From NCBI GenBank assembly GCA_029339505.1, contig JAQISU010001235.1:34881315-34945314 (forward strand): DNA of 64,000 nt, read 5' to 3'. Origin of the DNA: Unio delphinus. Lineage: Eukaryota; Mollusca; Bivalvia; Unionida; Unionidae. Position numbers and translations under genes: made by a program. The notes under the pieces are model-generated. The model was given only the letters and a program-made list of their open reading frames with translations. It had not been told where the DNA came from and searched no databases. Shown here in pieces: positions 40,701 to 54,081 of the stretch (positions within the stretch are counted from its first letter, which is position 1; each line of letters starts with the position of its first letter).

Positions 40701-43700
40701 CACCTGCACATATTCTTGTCAGTGCTTGAATCACCATCCACTTGTGGTCAAAGGAGCTACTTGCTGTCTCCAGGATGTATAAAAAGATCTCTTTGAAAAA
40801 TACCTGACACGGAAAATACAAAAGGTGAGAAAGAAAAAATGCATGATAATGCTGTAGATTTAAAACAAGAGAAATTAAATATACAAAAAAATCATATTGT
40901 AATTTTTATAGTAAATTTAAAGACAGTGTACAATACAAAAATACCAAAACAGCTACTGACATTTGTTAATAAGAATAACACCAAGCTTTATACATGTAAT
41001 CACACATTTTTCAGGCTATAACCTATAGAGAGATACCATTTTATCATATAAGAACTGATATAGCTGTATTCTGTATAATGCAAAAAAAGTGGGACCAATA
41101 CTGCTTTGTAGAATAGTGGTAAACTCAGTGTTATATTATATTCATTCTTTTCTAATGAGCAACAACAGAATGTTTCTTTATAATGCAAAAATAACTCTAA
41201 CTACAGTTGTCATAAATAAAAAATGCAGGGACAGTTACAGGGAACTAAGGGGACAAAATTTGTAACAGTTACTTGCTTACCAATCAAAAACACACATTGA
41301 TGAACAAGGCAAGATAAAGAGAAAACAGAAACATACCTCAATTTGCATCTTCAGATGTTGTTTGAAATTGGCCAAAAGTGTCAGAAAAATTGCCAAGGAC
41401 ACTTCGAACACCTCAGCAATGGCACTGACCCCATTTTTGGACAGCGCTACACACAAGTATTGTTTGATTGCATTGATGAACATCTCATTGGTGCGAAACA
41501 CTGGACCAGCATTTTGAAGGATGGATAGAAGAAGCTGGAGAGATAGGATTTTTGATCGAAGCTCATGTGATCTGAAACAAAATGATTTAATTGTCAAAAC
41601 TTTCACGAGCATATGGATAGTTGTATGTTAAGTATTTTAAAATATTTGCTTTTCGGCAACCTTGAAATCCATTAAAATTTGTACCCTGTGAATAATAATA
41701 AACAGTATGAAAATAAGCAAAGCAGTGGTTAATACACCTGCCCATGTTTAATAGTCCTCTGTACTGAGGTATGGCCGACTCTGAAGATTACTGACTAATG
41801 CATCTCAATGACCTCAATTTCTAGTCAAGGCATGTAGGCTTGAAATAAACTTACTGTGCAGAAATTTTGTTTTCTTATTATTTAGATATAACATGACCAT
41901 AAACTCTGACATTTAAAAACAAGAATCTATAGATTGTCTCGATTAACCTATGTCAAAGCCATTAATGGTGGGTATATCCCACATTTCATCACAGGAAAGT
42001 GTATAACATTGTACTGCAATTGATTATGAAGCTCTGTAGAAAGTGGAAGTTAAGGAGTTAAAAAAATGTTAGTTTCATTTAACTTTTAAATTTCTTTTCA
42101 TAAACAAAAACTGATGTGCGTAATAGGACAGACTTTTGTTTAATTTGCATCTTCTTGACTCTGGCCACACTGGCAATCCCCTCAGAGACTCTGTGCAGCT
42201 TGCACCAGTATTAACGTCTGATCGGATATTAGCACATTATCCCTTCAAATGTGCATCATAATGATCCAATTCCTTTTTAAATATTAAGAATTTTCAAACT
42301 AATTACCTACATTTCCATGCAAAAGTAAATGATTTAACAAATCTGAGTTCCACACAATGAAAATTGGGGAAAAAAATACACACTGGAAATCTTCAACAAA
42401 ATGAAAACTGGGATGGTAGAAAGTACAATGAAAACTACTCATTCTGCTAAAAAGTCACTAATGGAAGCATGTGAAGCTAAGCAAATATTATAAAACAAAA
42501 CTGATACTTATTGTAAGTACAGTGGAATCCCGCTGTAACGCGATAATCGGGGTCCATGAAATTGGGTCGTGTTAAAATCGGGGTCGCGTTATCGCGGGGG
42601 TTTACAGTATCTAAATTTTTTTCCCCAGCAAACACCGCAATGGCGTATATACGTGTACTTGTGTCTAATGTAAGAAATTGGAGTATTATAGGACGAATAT
42701 TAAATGGAATGCAGTAATAAGACTTTTTTTAAAAAAAAGTGTACGGACAACAAATTTATAGGCTATTACTTTGCGCTTGATAGTTTTACTAATTTTTATT
42801 GTTTCTCCCCCAAAAATACATGTTGATCGGTAACACCCTGACTGACGTTATATAATGAATGGGGGGGGGTATTAACATTGTTTGCTATCGTGCCGTCGTG
42901 GCATGCAGTTCATCCATATTGCATGCAATTCCATTGGAAGATTGCACAGATTTAAAATATTCAATACTTTTGTCCAAGATTGTTGTGTCTGAATTCAATG
43001 TCCAATAATAGCATGTACAGAGTATTAACACCGTTTACTTACCGTCTGATATAGTACCGTCATGGCATGCAGCTAATCCATAATACCTGTACCTAATTCC
43101 ATTGCAAAAATTGCAAACGTATTTAAACTATTCAATATTTTCGTCGCAAATCATTATGTCTGAATTCAATGAGAAAAATTAACAGAAAATTAGGTTACGA
43201 AAAATGAAGCAAGTGTACGTTCATTACGTTCCAGGGTCTATGAACGGTATCTGTACAAATTGTAAACTTGATTTTCCATAATGGTAAAATAATTTCTTTT
43301 ATATACAAAAATAGGAAAGTAATGACCAGTTCATTAACAAACACCATACACATAAAATCCGAGAACTAAATCATAACATGCAGTGAGTCTGTAATGGTCA
43401 CACGCCACCGATATAGTTTTTTTTTTCTCCCAGCTGTACGCATGTACAATTTCCAGCTAACAAAGCCAACACTGTTTACTAGTGAAATGATTTCCTCTAA
43501 TAACACCGCTAAGCCCAGAAAACATATTGGTGGCTTTCGTTGTTTTTTATGTTTACTAAATTGTGGGAATCTTGTATCAACCACGACATTGTCGGCTGCT
43601 TTGTTGTTTATGCAGTTCAAAAACATGTGTCTTTACTCTTGGATTAATAATAAGTTATATTTCCGATGTTTATATAGGCATAACAATTCAAGGACCTGAT

Positions 43701-45632
43701 GAAACTAACATTTCAGAAGCCGCGTTTTACACACTATTTCTCGCACTTTATCGTATTATATATTGTATTATATTAGAATTCATCCACGATCTCTTCCCCA
43801 AAATCATAATAAATGTTTTTGAACGACTTCGTTTGTGAACTTGCTTTTCCGTAATGGTAAAATGTTTATTAAGAAAAAGAAAGGGGAAATTAATAACCAT
43901 TTCATAAGCAAAATCAATACACATGTAAAACCCGAGAATTAAGTGCAGTAGGCACGCAATGGTCACAAGTCACTTTTATAATTGTTTTTAAAGCTGAATG
44001 CATGTCAATTTCAAACCCTCTCAATTTCTAGCTAGTGAAGCAAACATGTTTTACTGTTCAACTGATTGCATCTAATAACACTGCCAAGCCCAGAACATGT
44101 TGGCGACTTTCGTTTTTTTTATGTGAGAAGCTTTTATCAACCACCGCATTGTCTGTTGCTTGGTTGTGTGTGCAGTTAAAGAAGAAAGACACGTCGTCTA
44201 TTTCTAGAGTAACGATTGTATACAGAATTAATTGAAGACAACCACAAAGACCACATCATGTTTATTTTGGCATAACACTTCAAGAAGAAAAAAAAATCAT
44301 GTGCGAATAAATATATGAAATTTTGGAAACCACGCCGCAACCGCATTATATTTAAATTTGCACTATGGCAGGGCGCGTTAAATCAAGGTTCCACTGTAAT
44401 GTCTAAATAATGATAATAATAATAATAATAATAATAATGAGGCCTAATCTTTAGAAGCTCTAAGCGATTTACAACATCTACAACAGAAAAACAAAAAAAA
44501 CTGAAATTGGAAAACATAAAAAATGCTGAAAATATTTAAGGTAGGAAACATTATTAGGTCGTTAAGTTTTAAGAGCACTCTTGAAAAGGATCACTGTGTC
44601 TTTGTGTCTAATTTCAATAGGCAATTCATTCCATGTTGCTGGGACCATGTATGCAAAAGAACGTTGTCAATATGACTTTGTTTTCATAGTAGAAATAAGG
44701 AGTATACGATTGTCAGAAGAGAAGCGCAAGTATCTTGCTGGTGTCTACACATGGGTGCGCCAGACAGGTATGTTGGACTGGAGTCTATCAGTAAAACTTA
44801 GCACAGAGAACAAATTTTGTGTTTGATTCTGGATCAAATGGATAGAGCAAGTTTTAAACCTACTGAAGTTTCCGGAGTAGATGTCGAGATGAACCAGCCA
44901 GAACGGAGTGTTTAAGTGGCATCAACTGAAAGATATTCGTGAATGGAGCTGATGCGCCTCAGCTCAGAATATGAGCCTTGTGTATGTTTATGACATGTTG
45001 GTGTAATGTGAGAGTACTGCAAAAATACATGCAAACATTGAAAAATGATGCATTAATAGAAATATGTTAATGATGGCTGTGATGTGACCTGTCTATATGA
45101 AGTACAAACTTTTTATGCATGGGAAAATAACATAAAACATCCTAAGTGCAGTTTTCTGGACTAGTAAAACAAATTAAAATGGAAGATTATTTAAAATCTA
45201 AATTGTAAACAGAGCATGAAACAAACATGACTACCATTATATTTGGGTTAAATATTTATCAGACACCAAGCATCTTTAGTCATGTCAAACAACAGATTAG
45301 AATACAACAAAAGAAACTGACTCACTTTGGATCTGGCGGACCATCACCAAGAGGTTTCATGGACAATTTACACAAACTTCTGAAAACCAAGAAGGCATCC
45401 TTCTGAAGTATGTGGTTAAAAGCACCTTGAGAAACTTCTGTTGTTTCCTGTACATCATCACCATCCACACCAATGCGATTTAAACCTAAACCAAAGATGA
45501 TAAAAATGTATAGCAATGGAGTACATTTTGATCATGTAAATATAACCTTACCTATGCCATATCCCACCCCTACCTCATCATGGAGACAAATCTCAGTCAC
45601 AAAAAGGGGCATAAATCTTAAAAATAGTACAA

Positions 45633-45693
<61 letters not shown>

Positions 45694-48600
45694 CAATACA
45701 AATATCTTCTGACAATGTTTATGATATGAACTAAGATACAGAAAAGATCACAAAACAAGACTGCAAGACTAATTACATTCACAAAATTATGTTATATGCT
45801 GCATCTAACAATATATAATTGAGGGCAATAATAATTACAAACATGTGTCTCTTGAAGGGACTGATGCTAAACTGCACATATAGAATTTGCAGGAATTCAA
45901 GGTAGGACAATTTCTTTCTTTCAAAACTTTAGTGTTGAAACTATCTATGATATTATTCAGTGATAAAAAAGATTTTTAATTAACTGCTGAGGTGGTAGAC
46001 AGCTTATCATCATTTTCATTTAGGACAAAATAGATATCTTGGGTGAAAACCACGTCATAATGATCATCCATTTAAAGGGAGTACTTACAAGATTTTTAAT
46101 ACAGTTGTTGTGGCAGCTATATTGGATGTACAAGTGGCACCATTTTCATTTACTGCTTTAAGATATCTCCATTTCATAATCATTATCCTTTAAGGTGGAG
46201 TAGTGAGAACAAGATTTTTAAGATTCTTGTTCTGGCAGCCATATTGGATGCATGACTGTCACCATTTTCATTAAGGACTAAATAGGTTATCAACAGAAGG
46301 TTATTTGTGAAAATCCAATGTTGATATAACCATACATTTGGAAAGGAATAGAGATAACATTTTCAAGATATGACTTTCCATTAAGGAGAAACAGAAATAG
46401 TAAGAATTTCAAGATGGCTGCTGTAGTAGCCATGATGGACACCAGATCAGTACCTTTTCATTTAAAACCAAATGGAATTCATAAAAGTCTTCTAGTGAAA
46501 CAAAACTCATATCTATATGCCATTTTTATTTGGCCCTACTAGATATCTTAAGAAGTCTATTAATGATGTTGATGAGGGAGTAGCGATAACAAGATTTTCA
46601 AGACGGCCATATTGGACATTAGATCATAACCATTTTCATTCAGGACTAAATAGACATCATAACATGTCTTTTATTGATATCACAATCCATTCAAGAGGAT
46701 TAGCAATAACAAGATTTTCAAGATGTCTGCAGTGGTGTTTTATTGGATATCCATACAGCACCATTGTCATTTAGGACCAACCAGAACAAGGGCTCAATAT
46801 GTGTGTAAAGTTTCATGACAATCCTCCAAGTAGCAATAACAATCCTCCAAGTAGCAATAACAAATTTGTGCTAACGAAGGAGACAACAGACCATTCCATA
46901 AGCTCTTCAGCTGATGATCATAGTTGGTCTCAAGTTACAAAGACATCCATAAAAAACTGATTTTCTTGATATGCACATCTTCAGATGGCAGCCATAATTT
47001 GTACAAATTATCTTGGCAATTCAATGAAAACTAGTTGCATTCTCAAGATTCTGACAAATACTATTTCCAGCTCCAAGTAAAAAAGATCAACAACTCCAAT
47101 AAAACTTGCATGAGCACTTTAATTTGTGATTATTCAAATGATGCTACAATATGTAACAAATCTTACCAACAAAAACTGTTAGGCTACTAGCATTCATTAG
47201 ATTGTCATAATGCAAGACAAAATGGTCAATAACTGTCCAACAAATTGTTGGAGGACAGTTGACATGCACATCTACAAGTGATGATATTAATATTTCCCAA
47301 ATAAGATGGCAAACTATCACAATGTGCTTACAAGATTCTGTCATACTCTGCATTCATCTGCTAAAGGAAAATGGTAGCATTTCTTTTTAAAAAATGGCGA
47401 GCATGTCAAGAACACCATACATTTTAGAGCTACGGCTCATGTCACCATTACTGTACACCTAAAGCCATCTGTATTGAGAAGATGGGAATGGGAATTGGAA
47501 AGTTATCCACACCCAGTTCTAGAAGTAGTGGTCTGAGAAGGCTGCAAAGAAACTATCATGAAGCTGACTGGGGTGTAGTTAAATTTCATTGCTAAAGCCA
47601 GAACTGGCTATCCTAGGTCAAATTAATGTAGCAGTGATAATGGTGCCAGATGTTTCCTCTTCCTTATCAGTGAATTTTCTGCATTTAATGACTCCATGAA
47701 GAGAAAGTTGATTCGTATAGGAAGCTAATTATCACTATAATCTAATTATCAAGAAAACAGGTCAGTAGGAAATGGTCTGTAAGCACTAACAAATGCCAAT
47801 TAAGCAAATGACATGGCACCAACTAAATTATTGTACTATGAAAATTACCAAACAGGTGATAAATCATTCATAAGTAATCAAGAAACAGAGCAAGTAAAAG
47901 GAAGAGAATAGATAGAGTGTACATGCCAACTCCCTGAGAGGTATAAGAATTATTGTTATTATAAGTGGCAAAAAAAAGTGAAATGGGAGTATAAAGTGCA
48001 ACCTATATATTACATGCCAGAATTACATGTATGAAACAGATACATTTTTTATGACTATCCTGGTTCTGCAGCTTGTAAAAAAATTTGTCACATAGGGCAG
48101 AATCCATAAAGATCAGAACCCGAATACAAACTCATTTCTATTTAGCACTTACTTCAGCTAGTCTACATGTGTAATGTTTGCTAAATGTCTGGATAACATT
48201 GCACTCCTATTCTTCTTTTAAAGTTTGTAAAGCGGTGTTTGTTTCTGATCTGACATGTTTTGAAGTTTGAACAGATCCATTTGCTATAACATTTTCAGTC
48301 ATATAACTTCGATAACTCGCAACATAAAATGTTTACTTAACATCTAGCACAATTTTCTTTAACTAACTGACTAGCTCATCAATGAAATCAACCTGTTAGG
48401 CAAAAGTTCCCTTTTGAAGAAACTCATCTGTTTTCTTCTAAATGGGTTATATACACATGTTATAAATCACAAATAAGGAAATTACTCTAATGCTTATCTT
48501 GTACAGCAGTCATCTTTTTACGATTATTCCCAAATTTATCAGTAGAATTATGGAGATGAAGGAAAAAAATGACAAAAAACAGCATTTTATTTCTTTATTT

Positions 48601-51397
48601 TAATTTTATTTTTAATGTATAAAAAAAAGCAAAATCCAAATGTAGTCTTGCAAAAAGCTTAATTTGATTTTAAAAAAAAGCATAATGATTATGCCTAAAG
48701 CTTAATGGTTGGCATGTATACTGGAGTATATTTCCTAGCAGTGACGAAACTCCAATACTTTGCTCCATCACAGGAAATTAAGAAGTGGTATCTGCCAGGC
48801 CCTTATAAAAAGCATGCCCATTGGCACAAACAATGTAATGACTGATGACAAGAGGGTATGTGGCACCAATCTCTATATAAAATGAGAGACTATTCTTGTC
48901 TGACATCCTTTCATGGCAAGCAGACAAGAATTTAGCACCATTATTGATAATCAAGCCAAAAATGGTTTTAATGTATTTGTTAGCTGGGGCGATGGTGGGG
49001 GCTAGACTTGCGATACTGTTGAGATAGTCCTAACATTTTAATGTATCTGAACAATACTAGCCAATGGAGTAAACTTACTTCTGGTGCTCTCTGCCTTTGA
49101 AGGTGGTGTTTGGGAGTAGGAAGGTACAGTTTCACCAAAACCGCTCATTGTTGTTTCTTCCTCTGCTACTACTCTTGTGTCATCTGAATTAAGGTTTAAA
49201 TGGAAAAGAAATTTAAAATGCTTGTAAGGTATGTGTATAAAAAGTTCAAATGCTGCAAAAATAAATACTGACTGGGAAATGTTAGAAAAAGAACAAAATA
49301 TTTCTCCATACATTCTAAAGGTCAAGACAATGCAGAATTTAAACCTCACTACGCTCTAAACATAAAGCTGGTCAAGAATAAAGGCATTTTGTAAGGAGTC
49401 TCTGCCGAGTAATCACTGAAGTGGACACGATTTACATTTACTCCTTCAAGTTTCTAACCTTATGACATGATCAAAGCTAAGCAGCAACAGTTCATTAGCT
49501 AGTTGATGGACTGAACTTGTAGGGTGGGGGCAGCAATAATTTAATGAACTGATTTGAAAATGTTTGCAATAATTGGATCAGGGCTTGATGTCAAACTGAG
49601 TGTGAATACAGCACTAATTACAAGTCGTGCTATTGTTTGACAATTCAATGACTTAAGTCCATCTCACAACATACTCTACATGCATGTTATACCAGTAAAT
49701 GTGATCCTTTATATTGAGACAAAAGAAATGATTGCAAAACACAAATTATGAAACTGACCCCCACCAATTGATATTTACTTATTTGACATAATTTACCTAT
49801 TTAACACATTACTGTTTGCTATATATACATGCAAAGTTCATAAGACTAAGTTCCAAATATATCAATACATGAATCATGGCCTCATGTATTCAGCAATTTT
49901 GTCAAAATTAAATCTGAAGTAATCAGTGTTGCAAATTCTAATCCTTATGAACAGCAATATTTATGTCTAGTTTGCAAATAAACCTCAATGCTAATACTAC
50001 TTAATATAAAGTAAACCATATTTTACTAAAAGTTACCAAATTATAATTTCTAAAGGTATTACAAGTTTTTGCAATTTAATTTTGCCCCACCTGTCACAGA
50101 AAACAATATAATGATCCACCTATTTATTTCCACATGTTTCTTTAAAATCAGCAGGTTTCATTGTACATGAAAATTTCATAAAAATGTGGAGTTTAAAAAT
50201 AATTAAATAGGTACAAAATTAAGCAGTAAATTTTCTTTATGCGGTAAATTTTCTCCCTACTTGAGCAAGATTTTTCCAGTCACCCAATTTACAAACAAAC
50301 TGGTCAGGAGAACATTTGTATTCCTGTTATACAATAGTTAATAGACTCAACCTTGGAAGTTAATTTTCAAGGCAGAGATAGATGCCATTTAAAGCTAAGC
50401 TAATATTCCAAAAAATAACAGAACTGCTCCAGTGGCCTAGTGGTTAGAGCATCCCCTGCAGAAGCGGGAGGTCAGGTGTTCAATCCTCAGCTGAGTCATA
50501 CCAAAGACTTACAAAAATGGTACTAACAGCTGCCACGCTTGGCATTCAGCATTAAGAGGTTAGTGTAAGGACTGGTTGGCCTGGTGTCAGGATAATGTGA
50601 CTGGTTGTGACATCATGCTACATGTCTGCGGCATGATGAACCAGTGCTAGACATCACTATAAACTACCTCACTGCAGACATCATGGCGATATGACTGACA
50701 AATTGTTAAAGCTATGTTAAAAATATTAAACAAACAGACAAAACAATACACAAACTAGAACTCGGTCATAAGATTGTTTGACAAATATACTCAAATGTGA
50801 GTGCTACAAAGTTTTACCTGCTGTAGGGGCACAGTTTAACAGCAATGTCTAAAGTCTGTTGGACAGATATACTCAAATGTGAGTGCTACCTGCTGTAGAG
50901 GCACAGTTCAGTAGCTATATTTAAAGACTTCTATAATATAATGAGTGGGGTTACACTGTTTAAGTAGCAATATAGGTTTAGCTTTTACCTGCTTAGGGGA
51001 TACTAGGAAATACACAGATAATACAAAACTAGCCTTATTACTGTACTTATCATGGAGACTGTGTAGATTTCATGATGTGCCAAAATTAAACAAACGTGTC
51101 AGTGAACCACACTCAGTGACACCCAACACCACTTCCAAAGTGAAGCATAGTCAATGAACATAGTATGTCATATACCTGGTTGTGACAGGTGTAAAAACAA
51201 ATTTTTTCTTTACCTTTATTGCCAGCTGTTGCCCGTTGTATGACAGAGACTACTATCTTTCTAGCTATGACTTCTGCAGTCTCCTCCTCTTCCATTCTCT
51301 CCTCTCTAGCTTCCCCATCACCTTGCTCTCTTTGTTCTTGACCCTCTGGAAAACAGAAATATTAATATATGACCAGTTAGCTCTAGATAATAATAAT

Positions 51398-51489
<92 letters not shown>

Positions 51490-54035
51490 AAAGAATACTG
51501 AAGATTGTAGCCCAATTTTGTCCTTGAAATTTTTCTGAAACAAAAGTTTCAAACCAATTATTTATATTTGACTTGGGTCATTGATATATTTTATATGAAT
51601 TTCAGACACTAAAACAGAACATTTGTGAAACATAACCATACTGTAGGGGTATATCTGGTATATATTCCTGAGCTTAATAGGATATAGCCAACCATGTGAC
51701 AAAGAAATCATGTAAATATGTGACAATAACTTTTCTCATCTTGGTTTAGTTCTCAATGGTCAGTTATCTTAGGTTCTCATGTAACAGTTGCATATCATAA
51801 TATAGCATGAGGCACTTGACTAATATAATATAGCATGAGGCACTTGACTAATATCACAATATAGCATGAGGCACTTGACTAATATCACAATATAGCATGA
51901 GGCACTTGACTAATATCACAATATAGCATGAGGCACTTGACTAATATCACAATATAGCATGAGGCACTTGACTAATATCATGAGGCACATGACTAATATA
52001 GTATAGCATGAGGCATTTGACAAATATCACAATATAGCATGAGGCACTTGACTAATATCATAATATAGCATGAGGCACTTGACTAATATCACAATATAGC
52101 ATGAGGCACTTGACTAATATCACAATATAGCATGAGGCACTTGACTAACATCATAATATAGCATGAGGCACTTGACTAATATCATAATATAGCATGAGGC
52201 ACTTGACTAATATCATAATATAGCATGAGGCACTTGACTAATATCACAATATAGCATGAGGCACTTGACTAATATCACAATATAGCATGAGGCACTTGAC
52301 TAATATCACAATATAGCATGAGGCACTTGATCAATATCACAATATAGCATGAGGCACTTGACTAATATCACAATATAGCATGAGGCACTTGACTAATATC
52401 ACAATATAGCATGAGGCACTTGACTAATATCACAATATAGCATGAGGCACTTGACTAATATCACAATATAGCATGAGGCACTTGACTAATATCACAATAT
52501 AGCATGAGGCACTTGACTAATATCATGAGGCACATAACTAATATCATAGTATAGCACGAGGCACTTGACTAATATCACAATATAGCATGAGGCACTTGAC
52601 TAATATCATAGTATAGCATGAGGCACTTTACTAATATCATAGTATAGCATGAGGCACTTTACTAATATCACAATATAGCATGAGGTACTTGACTAATATC
52701 ATGAGGCACATGACTAATATCATAGTATAGCATGAGGCACTTGACTAATATCATAGTATAGCATGAGGCACTTTACTAATATCACAATATAGCATGACGT
52801 ACTTGACTAATATCATAGTATAGCATGAGGCACTTGACTAATATCATAGTATAGCATGAGGCACTTTACTAATATCATGAGGCACATGACTAATATTACA
52901 ATATAGCATTAGGTACTTGACTAATATCATAGTATAGCATGAGGCACTTGACTAATATCATAGTATAGCATGAGGCACTTTACTAATATCATAGTATAGC
53001 ATGAGGCACTTGACTAATATCACAATATAGCATGAGGTACATGACTAATATCATAGTATAGCATGAGGCACTTGACTAATATCATAGTATAGCATGAGGT
53101 ACTTGACTAATATCACAATATAGCATGAGGCACTTGACTAACATCACAATATAGCATGAGGTACTTGACTAATATCATAGTATAGCATGAGGCACTTGAC
53201 TAATATCATAGTATAGCATGAGGCACTTGACTAATATCATAATGCTAAACATGGCTTTAGTGTTTGCATGTAAAGTCAAGTCAATGATGTGATGGAATGA
53301 ATGATTTTTTTAACCTCTCCTCTCTGGGGAAAAATATGGGAGAAAAAAAATAATGTAGGGCTTAGCACCAAGAAAAGGAAATCCCATCATTTGACAGCAT
53401 CTGAACTTACACAAATAAATATTTATTTTCGAGTGGATATGGTAATAATGTTTCATTATAATATATGCTTTGGTTTGAAAAGAAGAAGTGGAACTAAAGA
53501 AAAATTAACACCTCAAAGTATTTTAAAATATTAATGTATGGCTATGCAAGAAATGGCTCAAACATAGCTGACTTGGTACAATATTCTCTATGAGTTATCA
53601 GTCCCAACATTGTGCTGAGAATTTTTTTTAAAACCAGGGCAACTCTACTTAGAATTAGAAATGTACTAGATCCAATTAAGTTTGGACCTTCTAGCAGCAA
53701 GATTGTGGATTCTGAAGTGCATGACACAAAAAGAGTTAGAAACTATCAATTATATAAATAAGTTTTTTTTTCTTACCCCTCTGCTGTTCTTGACCCTGGT
53801 TCTCACTTAATCCATTTGGTGTAGATGAATCTCCATTTTCATCTTCCCCCTCAGACTGACTTTTCTCGTCTTCAGTCTGGTAAGATTTGTTCAACTAAAA
53901 AAAACCACAAATATATTCATACATGGTAGCAATGAACCACAGAATTATGGAGAATAAGTGCAATACTGATAATTCAATGCATAACAAGGAAGAGGCCCAA
54001 GATGATCAAATGTTGCTCACCTTAATCTGTATGTG

Positions 54036-54081
<46 letters not shown>

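Noticed and set aside
41277..41612. Full reading 111 codons long as a separate gene
   Set aside because: Only 41337-41571 is conserved; the flanks are intron read-through past the acceptor and donor.
50431..50510. A functional tRNA gene at the A/B box match
   Set aside because: The head lacks a recognisable acceptor stem and anticodon arm pairing and continues directly into a SINE body.
51182..51538. Poly-asparagine and poly-leucine readings
   Set aside because: They are translations of the CAA/TAA microsatellite running into exon 4.
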